Source of the DNA: Aaosphaeria pasadenensis
Lineage: Eukaryota > Ascomycota > Dothideomycetes > Pleosporales
Reading direction: 5' to 3'
Assembly: GCA_022813625.1 (NCBI GenBank)
Contig: JAKLMB010000047.1
Coordinates: forward strand, 174,174-238,173
Length of the DNA: 64,000 bases
Shown here: in pieces, positions 1 to 13,584 of the stretch
Position numbering within the stretch: the stretch's first letter is position 1
Layout: the number at the start of each line of letters is the position of its first letter
Translations under genes and position numbers: made by a program
The notes under the pieces: generated by a model
Seen by the model: the letters and a program-made list of their open reading frames with translations, nothing else
The model's database searches: none
Told to the model about the DNA's origin: nothing

Positions 1-3000
1 AGGTATGTCAACACTATCGGGGTGGCAGCTCCGACTACGAGGTCAATCGAGCGACCAGTCTGTGAGCAAGGTTCATAGTAGCGATGAGTCTAGTTTACTA
101 ACATGTATCAACGAACAAAGGCCCCGTTATGTTCCAACTGCTCCAAGGATCGGGTGGGACAAGCATTGTTGTATTCAGAGTCTGTCCCGTCGACCAGATC
201 ACATCTGGGGGTGATTAACCTGCTGGAGAGCATTTTGGTATGTATGTTTTAGATGTATGCAAGGAACACCTGTTGTTCTAACGGCCCAGAGCTGCTCTAG
301 CTGTCACAATGGCACTCTCCCGGCACATCGTATCTCAAAACAATATGCCAGTGAGATCAGGAATGGCTCATATTGTGCTCGGCAATTAACGGAGGTCATC
401 ATCATGATATAGTCCGCCATGTGCAACAGATGAGAATATGTCAAATTCTCTGAGCCAAGTATGCTTCGATATGCGCGGACACAAAGGGGCTTCTCGCCGA
501 CACCTCCCATACCTGCGAATGCTCCATGCGCCAGGGAAGCGAAAGATAAGATCAAAACAGGCCTGGTGACGTGTTCCTTCTGTGTTGTTAGACTCAACAT
601 ACTAGAAGTAAGAGCCAATCAAAAGTTTCACGCTCTACGAACTTGGATCATGTACCAACTTATTGGAAAGTGTATAGTGTACACACCCGGCCACACTCGT
701 GATACAATTCCCTTGCCTCGCGGCCCAGTTCGCACAACTTAGGGTGTAGTTTGCTCGATCAATAGATTTCATGTTATCCCATTGAGTGGCCACAGACCCT
801 ACGTACATCCTGTCTCACTCTGGTTCAAATGATGTTGATTAATGTTCTGTCTCATCGACTTGGATATCGACGCATCGCGGACTTAACCAAATCACCCATT
901 TTGCTGAGAATTAAAGGAACAGTACTGTAAAAGTTACCGTGAAATTCTTTTATCTTTTCTTTTTGACCTGCGTCAGCCGAATAGCTGGTCTAGAAAAGTA
1001 TATATGTACCTTTATTATAGCTGCCAGCCATTGCCAAGTGATAGTTCATATTACATACCGAGATCGCCCTACATATCCTGCTCAATCATGCGCATCCTTC
1101 CAACGTATCTTTTCCAGTCACGACATCCGAGAGAAACCCTGAGAATGGTATAGAGTATTAGCATATCCTGATCAAGTTATTGGGAATTGCTCTGTGAGGA
1201 TAGATTCATTGGGTTCAAGGGACTATTTTATTGTCTGTGTAGTATATGAATTTGCTTTAATCAAATCACTATTCAGTATCCTATGAGCCCTCAATCGTCA
1301 ACTGCCTTTTCGCAGAGCTATCCATACTTTGATTCCCTCAAGTGTCAATGGCCAGGAAATGTTATAGTCACTTATTGTAGGAAGCTCTGCTGTCTTCTAG
1401 TACCCCCTTAGGGACTATGAAATAATGGGAGATCTTCTAAGCTCTTACGACTTCCTGTGCGCAGAGACCCATGGCAGCATCTGTATTGTATTATCATACT
1501 AAATCCTCCATTAGTTACGTTCGTATTTACATGCAAACATTCATATTTTATATGATGAGACTTCATAGTGTCACAAAGATGTAGCATTGCAATGAAATAT
1601 TCTGCTCTAGATGCTGGTTGATATATTCTCATCCTAACAGAAGTACCGTGCCATCTATTTTTCTCTCGAAATAGCAGATGGTTTCATCCAATATAGGCAA
1701 GGACCCTATATTGAAAGCCTAGCTTTGTTGCACACAATATGTGCAGTTACCAGAGAGCACCATGTTTCGCTCCTTGGGGAATAGGCAAGTTTGATAGCCC
1801 AGAAGCAAGCAGCACACTACCTACGTTAGTTACTCAAGGTTATCAGGTACGTCCGAATGGGAGCTAGTAATGATAAGCTTGCATTATATCTCGTAGCATA
1901 TAGCAGACGGACACTATCTGAAGCTGAAGATTTAAGGCTTCCAGATCCTGTGAAGTTGTAAAATCACAAATCCAAGGCAGCGGCGCACGAGTAGTGAATG
2001 CAGCTAATAAAGCTTCAACGGAACTATCCTTAACTAGAGCTATCCTTTGGAGCGAGCTACACTGTAGGTGCATGCTCCAGACCCTGAGCTTTCGTCGTCG
2101 TCAGCTACTGCCGATCAGCAAACTGCTATCTCCATGGCGCCTGAATTCTCAGTCAACAATTTGAATCGCGCCTTCTTTCCGATTGGAACTAGATCTATCC
2201 GGAGTGGGATCGAAGTGACTGGCTCATTGAAGGCATTTAGAAGAGATCGTCGTGTGGATGATCGACAATGCTAAGCCGGGAACACCATTGAACAGGGAAT
2301 TTCGGCATCTCTCTAACATGGGAATTTGTGGGATTCTGATGGTCGATCATTGGGAGATATGTGTAGATCTATCATTCTTGCTCGGTAGCAGTCAGCCAGC
2401 TTACATTACGAGTAGATGATTAGATGTTCTGACTGAGAGAAGAGGTGGCGAGCCGACCCAAAGGTGATGATGAGTCCAAGAAGAATGACTCTATTTAGCG
2501 GAAAAAGGATGGATTTGCGTGCGACACGCCATTTCCCGACGGAAGATCAGATCCTCTTGAGCGGTGATTGGTCGGAGTGACGATCCATACACCGACGCTA
2601 ATTGGCCGCCGCTTTTACTCAAGAGCATACCAACGAATTGCCTATTCTGCACTTGAAAGAATCATTATTGGGTTATTGGGCACACACTTCATCAGTTTCG
2701 GGCTTGCTGAGGCCTCGTTTGTTTGCTCTCATGTTCGAGTGAGGGCAACGGAACGTATTTGGAATGCATCTCTTCGGTTTGGATTGGAACGGTTTCCATT
2801 TCATCCAGACTTCGTATTCTTTGTTCACCGTGAACAAGATTGCCATCTGAACCATATGAAACTTGATTTCTACTCGTATCTCGACTGTATGGTACTCGTT
2901 GGAAGACTCGGGGTCTCACCCCACCCGTTACCATGGTACAAAGGTTCAAAACCACGTGTTGTAACACCCGTCGATGAGCAAACCTTGGGAGCACTCGTTG

Positions 3001-6000
3001 CTTATTACATATTGCAAGGCTGTAAGAAGCGAGGAGACAAGTGGTAAGAGAAGGCAAACTACCGCGTTTGCCTCGGGCCTCACGGCACTATGGTTCCCCC
3101 TCATCATCACCGACGAAAGTTACACCCTGCTTGTACACGACGACCACGACAAGCGGGGGAGCAGAAACAAAGTTTAGCATTAGCACAGGTCGGAAATGGC
3201 ATTCTCCGTCCATACCACGACTCCAAAACTTGCTCGTTAGGGGGATCCATCGTTTGCCATGTTGGGCTTTGTGCATGCGCGAGAGAGAGAGGAAAGATAG
3301 CGAGATGGCTTCCCCACGAGCGTCTCACTAGGGCGTCTAGCTCTCGTTCGAATGGCGCAAGCCAGACGACCGTTTGACGCCACATGCAGAACTATCCAAT
3401 ATTCTCTCCAAACTTGTCTCCCTTTCCATCTCCTCCGAGAGTGCTGCCCAGAACTGTGGCGCGGAACAGGCCGAACGCGATGCTAGAATGCGAGGAAAAC
3501 ATGACAGGTTCAGGCTGGAGGGGCTCCGCATCGCTTGGATCTTGATGCCCATTGCGCTTCCTCTCCCATCATCTCCCCTCTTCCGTATGGACTCATGTCG
3601 GCGCAATTGCAAAATGGCTGACTGCCAGCCATTAATCTTGGATCACCGATTCTGTGTCGAAGCGAAGTGTTCGCTAGTGTTTTGGACCGTCGGCCCGGTT
3701 CGCGACCTCCTGTTGGTTGAAGAGAGACATGATCGGAGCGCACGAGGCGAGGGGGAAGGGAATGCTGGGAGCCACGGAGCCTAGGCGCGGCGCTGCAAGG
3801 ACACGAAGGAAGTTGGCCTAAGTTCTTCCCTTTGCTGGCTTATTAAGATTAAAGTTGAATGACAGGAGGCAACCTTTCGCCAAAAGTGGACCGATGGAGC
3901 AAACTACCACCTGTACTTGTTCAAGTACAGGTATAATTACAAGTTAATCTTCGGTTATGGAAATACCAGTGCGTTCGGACCAGACTCTACAGATCGGAAA
4001 TGGCAATTCAACGTGGCGATGCGATTGCGCGTACAACAGGTGAACGATGCAATCACAAAGTCTCAATTCCGAAACCTAGAATTGTACCCTCTTGGATAGA
4101 TTTGATTGACTCTTCTTTCGTAATTTGAGAGGTCGGGAAACTCTGGCTGGAGTTCCCGATGATCAGGTACTTCACGGTAGTGAGCGAACACATTAATTCT
4201 CTGTAATGGCGGATGAGTCGTTCCGGCATATTCTAATGCGTGGCTCATCCTGGTGTGAGGCTTTCAGGCCATTAATGGTGGTATGCATGGAGAGTACTAT
4301 GTCTATAGTCCCATTCCCACTATGTACGGGGTTGAATATGCCCGATTACTTTGGGAAACGAATGGTTGCGAACAATCGAAGGAAGTGGCCGGAACAACGT
4401 CGCTATTATTATGACTTGTAATCTAAATTGGGTTGCTGTTGCGACCACATGCCTTGCACTTGTAGTTCGCTATCGGAAATTACTGTCGTTTCTAGCCCTG
4501 GAAGCCATTCAGACTTGCGCAGTGACATGTGATTGTGGATGAAGCCAGACAAATTGAAGGCCCAATTGCCTGATTCGCTCTCTGCTGCATATATGGTCTG
4601 GACTTGAGTGATCTTCGAGAAGCGGAGACCTGGGCAATCATCGGCATAAGTGAAGCATCTATTGTTGAGATTCATGAAGGATTCATGCAGTGAGAAGTTT
4701 AGGAATCGCAATAATGGAGACGTGGCGCGGCCGAATTGTCGGATAATACATTAGTAGCGCATAGCTACCAAAAAGTATGAGGATGCAGGAGAAAATGACC
4801 ACTGAGAGCCCTGCATGCAGACTGTTGGTTTACTAGTAATAATTCTCAATCGAGTCCTGGGGGGTAGCCGAAGCATTTCGCGTGTGTAATGAGAAGCTGA
4901 GCACATGAACATTTGCATGCGCTCGTCGTTCACTCAGGCTTGCCGCTTGAGACATTGATCTACAGAGAGCTGGACGATCCTCCACCATTTGCGCTGCACG
5001 ATGCATAATCATGATGCACACACTCCCACTCCACCCTCGTTGGACGAGTATATTATTGCAGGCATGAAAGCCATCCATGTGCGGACAGATCCGACACCAG
5101 GCCTATCGCACCAATCGCCCTCGGGCCGTGAAGTGACCCTGACTTGGCAGACTGCAAACCCTACTGCGGCAGATGTTACAAAGGCAAGAGAGCACATAGA
5201 ATTCCGATTCCTTTGGGTGCAAGTTCCGATAGGAGCGATTAATTGCGGAAGTGGAGGCGCGACCCGCGCGAATGATGTGCTCGTGTTGGGTTGTAGTTCG
5301 TCCGCCACAGTACGCGCTATTCATCAGGGCAGAATCGAGGCATAATGGATCGTCGGTGTCTAATGAGACGTGGGGACATGAGCATGCGCTCTAGAGTCGA
5401 TGAAGAGTTAATGCACTTTGGAGACGCAATGGCGGTGGGGCTCATCTCGCGGGGCCTACGAAGGTTAGACATATACTAGGCAGTCAACAATATGTGCAAC
5501 TACTGTGTCCTGGGGGAAGCAATCCCGAGGGTAGTCCAAAGGTTGAATAGTTCGAGCTGGTGAAGGATATAGGCCTCACTGGTAGGAATGGATGAAGACA
5601 TGATCGACAAGATACTGCATAAATTCGCAATACGAGAGCTGGTAGATTGCTTTGCAGGTGTTTCAGACTGGGGAGACTAATATGGTAAGGAAGTAGTGCT
5701 GTCTGCATGACCGTATGTGTGTATGTATGTCTTGTCCGCCTGTAAGACTTGCGCCTGTATGTTTGTATATTTATTGGTGGGGATGTACTCTGTACGTGGG
5801 TGCGAATATGTATCTCTTAGACATGTTGATTCGAGTAGGTATGTATGTACAAAACACGTGCAGCGCAGCTAGTGTGGAGACGGGAGTTGATGTGCATTGA
5901 CAACACGGACACGTGTGAATTGATGCAGCTAGTGGGATGAATAGATGATTGGACATCACGGTCTACCTAGTTGTAGTGATGTCTAGGTAATAGTGATAGC

Positions 6001-8690
6001 TGGTACTGGTGTTGGGGAATACGGATAATGGGTGAACGTAGTGATGTCTTGTGAATGGATCAGTGGGGATGAAGCGAAGCGAACCAAACATTTGCATGTA
6101 ACTACCATTTAGTTAAGCCAGTCCACGGGTCTGCCTGGCTGCACACTGTTCATGACTACCTTGATCGTAGTACAATGCGTCTAATAGTAATATGGCATGG
6201 CACATTGCTGCAGTGGTCGCCGTCTAAAGCCATCTTAATTCGGTAATCATAGCCTGAAACAAATGCCCTGCACCTGGCTGTACTGCTCTACTACCTGTTG
6301 GCCTGTGCTGCATTTTCATACACTCACTCACAATACTGTGTAGAAATCACATACGAATGTTGAGCACGGAATACAACGTCAAGCTACAAGGTTGGTGAAC
6401 GATGCTCCATTAAGAAGGCAAAAGTGACAGCAATGCTACTGTAGGAATGACGGAGAAGCCGAGCTACCGAGCTAGTGACACCTAAATCTTCAGCACGTAC
6501 TCGTCTGCCTAGCAGATGGATGGATTCGGTGGCGAGCATATTAGTGTCTAGTAGTTAGAAGGAGAAGCCGTAGTAATCATAGCCCGTACTCGGATTCGGA
6601 CATCTTCCGAAGTAGTGTGGCCAGGTCGCGTCTGTATACCGTAGTCGCAACTTGCAAGAGACAGCAGCTGACACCGGATGAGCTTCGTCTGAGGCACAAG
6701 TCACCACCAAGAGATGTCTACATCTGGATCGGTCCTGCGACCTCCGTAGCCAGATTTGCTAGACTTATAGTGCTCTTCCAGTCCGATCCCCCGTTTCAAT
6801 GACGATCAAACAACCAAGACCCAGGCTGGTAAAATCAATTGGCCTCGCACGCGCCAGTATGCTCCAACTCGGATGTGTTCAAGAGCGGTACTTTGACAAG
6901 GCGTTGGATTTTGATGAGCTCTATATGAATTATGCGGCGGCGCTGGCCATCTGACTCCTCTGCTTACGGAGGTATTAACCTTTGAGCAATGCATAGAGCA
7001 GATTGAGCACAGGCAGTCGTTTCTAAAGTCTGCAGGATATAAGGCAAAATCGCCTGTCTACAATGAGGAATTTTATTAATAAGGGTAACAAACATGTGGC
7101 ACAGCCGGTCGTACGGAGAGCCAACGAGAGGTAGAACGCTAAGTGTAGGTATTGCTATAGACGTATGGCAAAATTTACAAGCGTAGAGCTTGCAGATCCT
7201 CTGCACGAACAAGAGGGTGATGCTGCAAGAGGATTGGATTTCTTCGCTCTTCGGCGTGTAGGTGGATGCAGCATGATTTTGATAGAACAAATGGTCTAGA
7301 GATGTTATAATCATGACTATGGGCAAGGGTAGGGATGCGTTTAGGATGAAAGGAGAGTCTAATACGAGTTCTCATTCTAGCAGTATGCTGGAAGAATGGC
7401 ATTTCTGCATCTAGCAATCTGACAGCAGACCAAAGATCGAGGCGAAAACGATCAGACTTGCAGACATTATCGTGTATGTATGATGGATTAAATTTCGCAG
7501 TAGTCGTCTGGACGAAATCGCCTGATCGGGAAGGTGTTAGTCTCTTCTTTTCATTGCGTTCGTGATTGGGCTTCATTTTCCAATAATGGGTCTTGGTTTA
7601 TTTATAGGAGGTGGGATCTGTGTCGCCAAATGTGGCTTGAGTCTCGTACTTGTACTTGTAGTGGGAGGAAATAATAGGCGTCCTTGCCCGCTGGATCAGC
7701 AAATGCATCCCACTCAGCGTACGAACAAAGACCAATCAAAACAAGGCGAGCTGTCAACAGCGAAGGACACTCAACGTTTGTTGTGGTCCGAATCAAAAGC
7801 CATGGCCGCGTAGTCGCGTACTCAATAGCATCTCGTGGAAATGTGATTGATCGTGCGAACCGCCCAGGGCGCGAATAATTCCTCCTGGATCAACACATCA
7901 GTTGAAAGCCATGTGGGATCCGGATCGATCGGTCGTCCACGTTTCAGATGTATTTGCTATTTAGCCAGAATGCGTGGGTGCAGCCCACGACCATCGTCGG
8001 TGTGAGCCTCATTTCTGGAAATTAGGCGCTCGAAGACAATCTACACCGGTGACCTGGTACTTTAAGACCAGTACCGAGTCATCACGAGCAGTGCTAGCCT
8101 GAGGATGGAAACTGCAAGGACAAGGTTCAGAGAGAGAAATACATCACTAGTGTCGATGACAAGCTGAAGGAAAGCAGGGGGCTGGAAAGAATGATAGTGA
8201 AGATGAGTCTGTCGATGATCAGTTGGGAGAGATAGCGAGACCGGGCAGATCGATATGTGATTGCTCCGTTGCACGCATGTTCATGTCAGGATTGGCTTCG
8301 CAACCCAGATATGATTGGATGAATAAAAGGTAATATGAAGTAGTGTATCATGGTGACATGAACGTGGGGTTGGGGGTTTTCTGGCTTGCTAATAAGGTAT
8401 CAAAGTCAAGGGGGTCACCAAAAGGAAAGAAAGAAAAGAAAGGTCCACAAAGACGCGAGCGCCGGGAATAGCAGGGAGGGTCACGATGGAGCGATGGGGC
8501 GGTGGAGCATCGGTGGAGTCGCTGGAGAAATAATAGGTAGTCTTGATGGAAGGATTGAAAGAATCATCATGGAGCGCCCATCCGAGAATACGGGAGGCAA
8601 CATGTGCACAGGATGCCCTTCCATTCACTTTCCCAAGCCACAAACAAGGTGAATATAGCAATCAATGAATAAATCAAGGAAGGAGGTAGC

Positions 8691-8700
8691 TACGGAGTAC
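8691..8700 (+). repeat. Copy of the recurrent TACGGAGTA word
   Basis: TACGGAGTAC is seen here. The same word or its complement occurs near 8873 (partial), 8882 (partial), 9647, 10911, 11202, 12218, 16649, 16757, 17173 and 17823. A shorter form, ACGGAGTAT, lies at about 49461. All copies are non-coding. The outer GTAC arms, when present, form an inverted repeat around a 3-nt core. Confidence 0.6.
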
Positions 8701-10088
8701 TGTTTATAGGTAATCAGGTGTGCATATGGTATAGACACAGATGAAATATTACGTACCAGTGGATAATAGCACGACGGAAGACCGAGGAAACGACCCGCTA
8801 ACCGTCGGCCCATTCTCCGGTGTGGAGCAGAACTACGAAATACGACCAAGTAGCTCCAATTACCTAGGTACCTACTCCGTCCTCCGTACAGTAAGTAACT
8901 ATGCTTTCACCACTGCAATGACTGAGCGATGGTGCTGGGCCTTTTGAAGGACGATAGAATCCTGCGGGAAGAGAGGGAAGGTTTGAATGAATGATGGCTT
9001 TTTTGATTAGCAACCCTCGCTACAGGCAATCTATTGATATTATTCTCTTCCCCAAAGCGCACGCACACAATCATCCACCTACAAGTTCTTGGAAGTTTAA
9101 ACAGATGACGTTGAAAATCATTATTCACCTATGATAACGACGATGCGTTGTGTAAAACATAGCTGGAATACCAAGTGTAGGCAAAGATAGATAATCGAAA
9201 GTCATGATAAGATGAGAAAGAGATAGGGAGGTATGTAATTAAACAACAAGCTTGAGACAGCAAGAGACTGCTTCGGCAACGTGCCCAGACTGGGCCATGG
9301 TGCGTGCTGGTGGTTCTGATGGATGGTCCTAGCCCCTGTCCTTGTCCTCATCCTCGTCTTTGACATGGCCCTGGTCCTGGACTCCTGGACCGCTGGTGCA
9401 TCTGGTGCTGCTTCTTGCGTGTGCTGCTACTGCGAACGTCATGCATGCACGTCTCGTCTCCTTAAGCCACTCCGCTGGATCACTTCTCCCTCCCAGCAAG
9501 ACAGCACGTACCCAACTTCCCTATCTAGCCTGCACGTCAAATTCCCCTGATCTCATCCCCATCCACAATTTTTTTTGGATAGCTCCACGCTTGCTAAGGA
9601 CATGCAGTGACGTTGAATGACATTAGCTCAGGCTATTGGCCCGGTCTACGGAGTATATTGGGCGACATCGATTGACATATGCCCACGCGTAGACCCTGCT
9701 GTGTAACATTACGCCCACTATCCGGAACAATGCGTTGTGGTGAATAGGTGGCAGAGTCCAGATGCTCCGTATTGGAAGATAGCTGTACCTACATGCAATT
9801 ACGCTGTGTAGTAACGGCAGGGCCAGTAGTAGGGGATTGGGAATTTTGGGATAGCACCTCTACTGGCTAGTGCAGGAGGAATTGGGAACAAGGCTTCTCG
9901 GGCCTATGGTAGCGAAATGAACGACTGTGGAGAAAGGACTGCCCTTGATGGCCAATTCCAGCGTTTTGCAGCAGCCTGTCACACTTGCTTGTTGTTCCCA
10001 TCGCACCTATCCCTGCATGCTGCGTGTTGCCTGTGTGCTGGGTAGACTACTTACCTTACCAAGTTACCACTTTACGAGTAACTCGTAC

Positions 10089-10182
10089 ATACATACATAC
10101 TAGTTTTGGCAGATAATGGTCATCCGTATCCCCTGACGAGGGACACTGCCCTGTCTCTCCACAAGTACGTACGTACGTACAT
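10089..10182. repeat. ACAT/ACGT tetranucleotide tracts
   Basis: Short runs of ACAT units (10089-10101) and of TACG/ACGT units (about 10165-10182), with interrupted CTTA/CATA units after them. These are simple-sequence repeats in non-coding DNA. Confidence 0.8.
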
Positions 10183-10910
10183 ACACTTACTTACATACGA
10201 CAAATAGACGCCCCCCTGTAAACGAATGCTGGACAAGAGTTGCTGCGCATGGGATAGTAAATACCGTAATCAACTTGCAATATTTTAGCACACTTTACTT
10301 CGCCGACTCTTCTCCTCTACCCCTTGGAAGGCTTGCAGCGAGACCAGTAAGCAGTTGGTTGCCACAGCGCATGAAAATTTGTTCGTTTACCTGCGTGAGT
10401 TGTTTTGCTGGTTCGAATTGGTTTGCGTCGCATTGTCGGTGATTAGTGGTGGGTTGGGCGCCTCGGAACCACAGGGCGCCGCTACTGGCGAAGTGTGCAA
10501 CTCGCATTCTGTATGAAGTAACAATATGGTGTATGAACACACTGCGACAGTTGCAATTGACATATGCTCGTGCCCCAGAGTCTCAAATTTCGTGATGATA
10601 TTGACATCGAGCATGGCACCCCTGTCTGCGACCACGCCCACCCCTCCCTCTCCCATGGTCGTCGTTCGGAGCGCACGTACACACAGAGCTTGGCTCCAAA
10701 CGAACCACGACCGCTGCGCTTGGTCCCTTCTGCTATCTTTGCTGGGTGCTGCAGCGTGCTTTGATGCCGGCGGGCCCCTTACAGATGACGGCCTCGGGAG
10801 GGAAACAGAGTTTGATGGGAAAGGGTTCGCGATGGCTCCGAGGCCCCGTATCCTGTAGCCGGGATGACAGGGTAGCACCAAAGACACCAGAGAGCTACTC
10901 TACTGGATAT

Positions 10911-10921
10911 GTACGGAGTAC
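10911..10921 (+). repeat. Copy of the recurrent word, GTACGGAGTAC
   Basis: Full 11-nt form with both GTAC arms around GGA. The same form is found at 12218-12228, and the complementary form at 16649-16659. Confidence 0.65.
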
Positions 10922-12080
10922 TGTGAATGGATTAGTTTTTGCGACGACGCCAATGGGAGCCGGAAACCGCCTCTGGCGCTGATGGTGCGCCAAACAGATG
11001 GTGCTGTCGCGGCGTCAGACCGTCGAGGGGTGACAGGCAGAGCCAGCAGGCCAGGTAGGGATAGGCAGGGAAAGGAAAAGGTAGTTAGGGGAGGAAGACT
11101 GGTAACTAGACAATCCACTAAGTCACTAGGTAAGTAAGAGTTGGAAGTTGGTGTAGGGACAGTGAAAGATGGTAGGGTATTATTTCTTCTACTCGGTAGG
11201 TGTACGGAGTAATACTGGAATGGTCCTCGTAGGTGTAGGCGGCGGGCATCAACTACTGGTGGAATGTAAAGGAATGTGAATATCTTTTCCTCAATCCGAC
11301 CTACCACAGCGTGGCCTTCTCATCGACAACGCCAACGTCAACTGTAGACAGGATTTCAACCAGTCAACAGTCATTTAGTGAGTCAAAGGGACGAGTACAG
11401 CACACTCAGTCAAATGTCAGTCACTCAGTCAGTCGATTAGGCCTTCAATCATTAATCAATCATCAATGATGAATCATTTAATCATCCCACCAGACCAGAA
11501 ATATCCATACACCACTCCTTACTATTTCCACCAAACACTATATACTATTTAATACGTCTATGTTGAGATAGATACCCCGCTTGTGCTCGTGCTCATATTC
11601 ATGTTCATGCTCATGGCTGATATCTAGTCATGCTATGTACCTACTGGCTGCTTACTATCGTACCCAATGGTTATCTCCAGACTTACAAGTACACACTCGA
11701 CTTCGTCTCGTCTCCATTCGGCTACATAAATGATGTTCATCGGCCCTCGAGATTAACCACACATGCAAAGTACACATAGCTGTAAGCGTGGGGGCTGCAT
11801 TTCCTCTGTTTTTCGTCTTCCTCGGAGTCGTCTGAGCAAAGACTGAGGGAATCCTTTCGTAGACGTATCGACGTATGTGCATACCTACATTGCATACATA
11901 CAAAGAACACACATGTAGTTGTTGCCAACGTAATTAGCCACCTTTTCTACCTTACAGACAAAGTAGTAACATGTATAATTACATACAAAGATGGTTAGAT
12001 ACCCAGAGAAACTGGTGGCAGTCCGTGCACAGCTCATCCATCCCGCACATCATTCATTGAGTTGGCTCAAGCGGCGGCAT

Positions 12081-12152
12081 CCACACATCCACATCCATCC
12101 ACTTCCACTTCCATGTCCACTTACTTCCATGTCCCCATCCACATCCACATTT
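12081..12152. repeat. Imperfect CCACAT/CCACTT repeat tract
   Basis: Roughly 70 bases of imperfect hexamer-like units (CCACAT, CCATCC, CCACTT, CCATGT), pyrimidine-rich on the + strand. It reads through in one frame but encodes only a low-complexity His/Pro/Ser/Thr peptide, so it is not called as a gene. Confidence 0.7.
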
Positions 12153-12217
12153 TGCCTGTCCAACTACTAACCACTACTGCCACTACTACTTCGACAAGAG
12201 TACCTACGATAGGACAG

Positions 12218-12228
12218 GTACGGAGTAC
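12218..12228 (+). repeat. Copy of the recurrent word, GTACGGAGTAC
   Basis: Second perfect 11-nt copy on the + strand, about 1.35 kb upstream of the start codon of the Zn2Cys6 regulator. Confidence 0.65.
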
Positions 12229-13584
12229 AGGGAGAGAGACTGGAACACACGGACACATGCATACATACTACATGCCTACTTACTTACTGACCTAACCACC
12301 TACTACAGTATACTCTATACACAGTACCTACCGACGAGCTACATACCTACACCTACACATACACATACACCCACACGGACTATGTCAATGCACAAGCCCA
12401 TATCCTTGTTCTACAAGCTACTACTAGACCCATCCTTGTTCCATCCATCCCCATCCCCCATCACCCTTCCCATCCCATCCCTCTCCCATGCACAGGGTTT
12501 CTCCCACCTCCTGCCAGACCGGCGCAAGATCGTCCTGTTCATGGCCAAGCCACCAGGATCGAATGCTCAATCTCGTGTGAATTGGGCGCGCCAACGCGAC
12601 TCACCTGTCGTGGTAGTAGCGTGCGTTGCCCTTCGCCACTTTTAATCATCTGCAGACACTCCTCTAGCCATACAGCGCTTTGCAAAAATATCCATCCTGC
12701 AATTCCCGACAGTTCTACTATTCTTCTTCGCTCAACCTCTTTGCTTTTTTCTTCTTTTTTCCTACTGTATCTTCCGGCCCACCCCTGGTTTGGATTGGAT
12801 CTGGCTGGCTCTTTCTTTTCTTTCTTGTGTCTGGTGTCTGTCGATATCTGTGTCTGGTGTATGCAGGCTCTTTGTTGTATGTGTGTATATGTGTGTCTGC
12901 CAGTGTGAATGCACCTCTGCCTGTTCAGTCTGCATCCATAGTCAACGTGGGATACCAGACCAAGCAGGAAAGCTTACATAGGCGACGATAGGCCCTCGAC
13001 CGCACACCATTAGGCCTCAAAAGATCGTCACTGTCACCCCGTCCCTCACCACTGTTGGATCCGGTACCTCACTATACTGTCCTGTGGCCCTAGCCGTCGG
13101 AACATCCGCCTGCAGAATTGAAGCGCCTAATATCCCATGGCATGGTTGATCGTCCGCGACCGCACTCGCCAGTAACTCCCGAACACAGACCCAGATCGAA
13201 TAGTGCGGGCTCCAACGTTTAGAAAGCCACTCCACTGTTCAAATCCGCTTAGGTAGGTCTTCCGTTGTCCCTTGAATAGCTTTGCCTTCATATTACATAC
13301 TACTTACTGCACTTTCACTACACCTGAACCTCACTATCACTTACTCCCCTCTATCATTTGCCCCCTCCCCTCTCCTCCATCTTACCTTCCACTCCTTCGT
13401 CATTCCTATTCATGTCTTGACGTCTTGATGTATCGAGTCTAAGACCTTCTCAGGCTCTCAGGCTCTCCATCGTACCATCTCCAACCCTCTCTTGTCTATC
13501 TTTTCTCGCTTTCACGGATTCTCCATATGCGCTGGACGTCTTCACGGGGTAACACTCGACAGGTGCGACAGCGTTACGCCTCCT

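Larger units (their letters stand above)
1..13584. other. Gene-poor region upstream of the Zn2Cys6 regulator
   Basis: No gene is supported in this 13.6-kb stretch. The open frames are short (the longest is about 480 nt, 2568-3047), mostly lack an ATG, overlap each other on both strands, and match no family I know. I see no transposase, reverse transcriptase or long terminal repeat. What it does hold: simple-sequence tracts (10089-10182, 12081-12152), a TG/TATG-rich stretch near 5710-5850, and repeated copies of the word TACGGAGTA or its complement between 8.69 and 12.23 kb. The last ~250 bases before 13585 are pyrimidine-rich, as in many fungal leaders. It may be regulatory sequence or untranslated exons of the downstream regulator, or decayed sequence. 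Confidence 0.6.

Noticed and set aside
2568..3047. Longest open frame of the first 13 kb (about 159 codons, + strand)
   Set aside because: It starts at a TTG rather than ATG, overlaps long frames on the other strand, and its product shows no domain or composition typical of a gene.
5710..5850. TATG/TGTA-rich stretch as a telomere-like repeat
   Set aside because: The units are irregular and do not match TTAGGG or a regular period.
10387..10887. Open frame of 166 codons on the - strand
   Set aside because: It overlaps several frames on both strands in a GC-rich patch. It shows no motif and no splice-linked extension, so it is likely open by chance.
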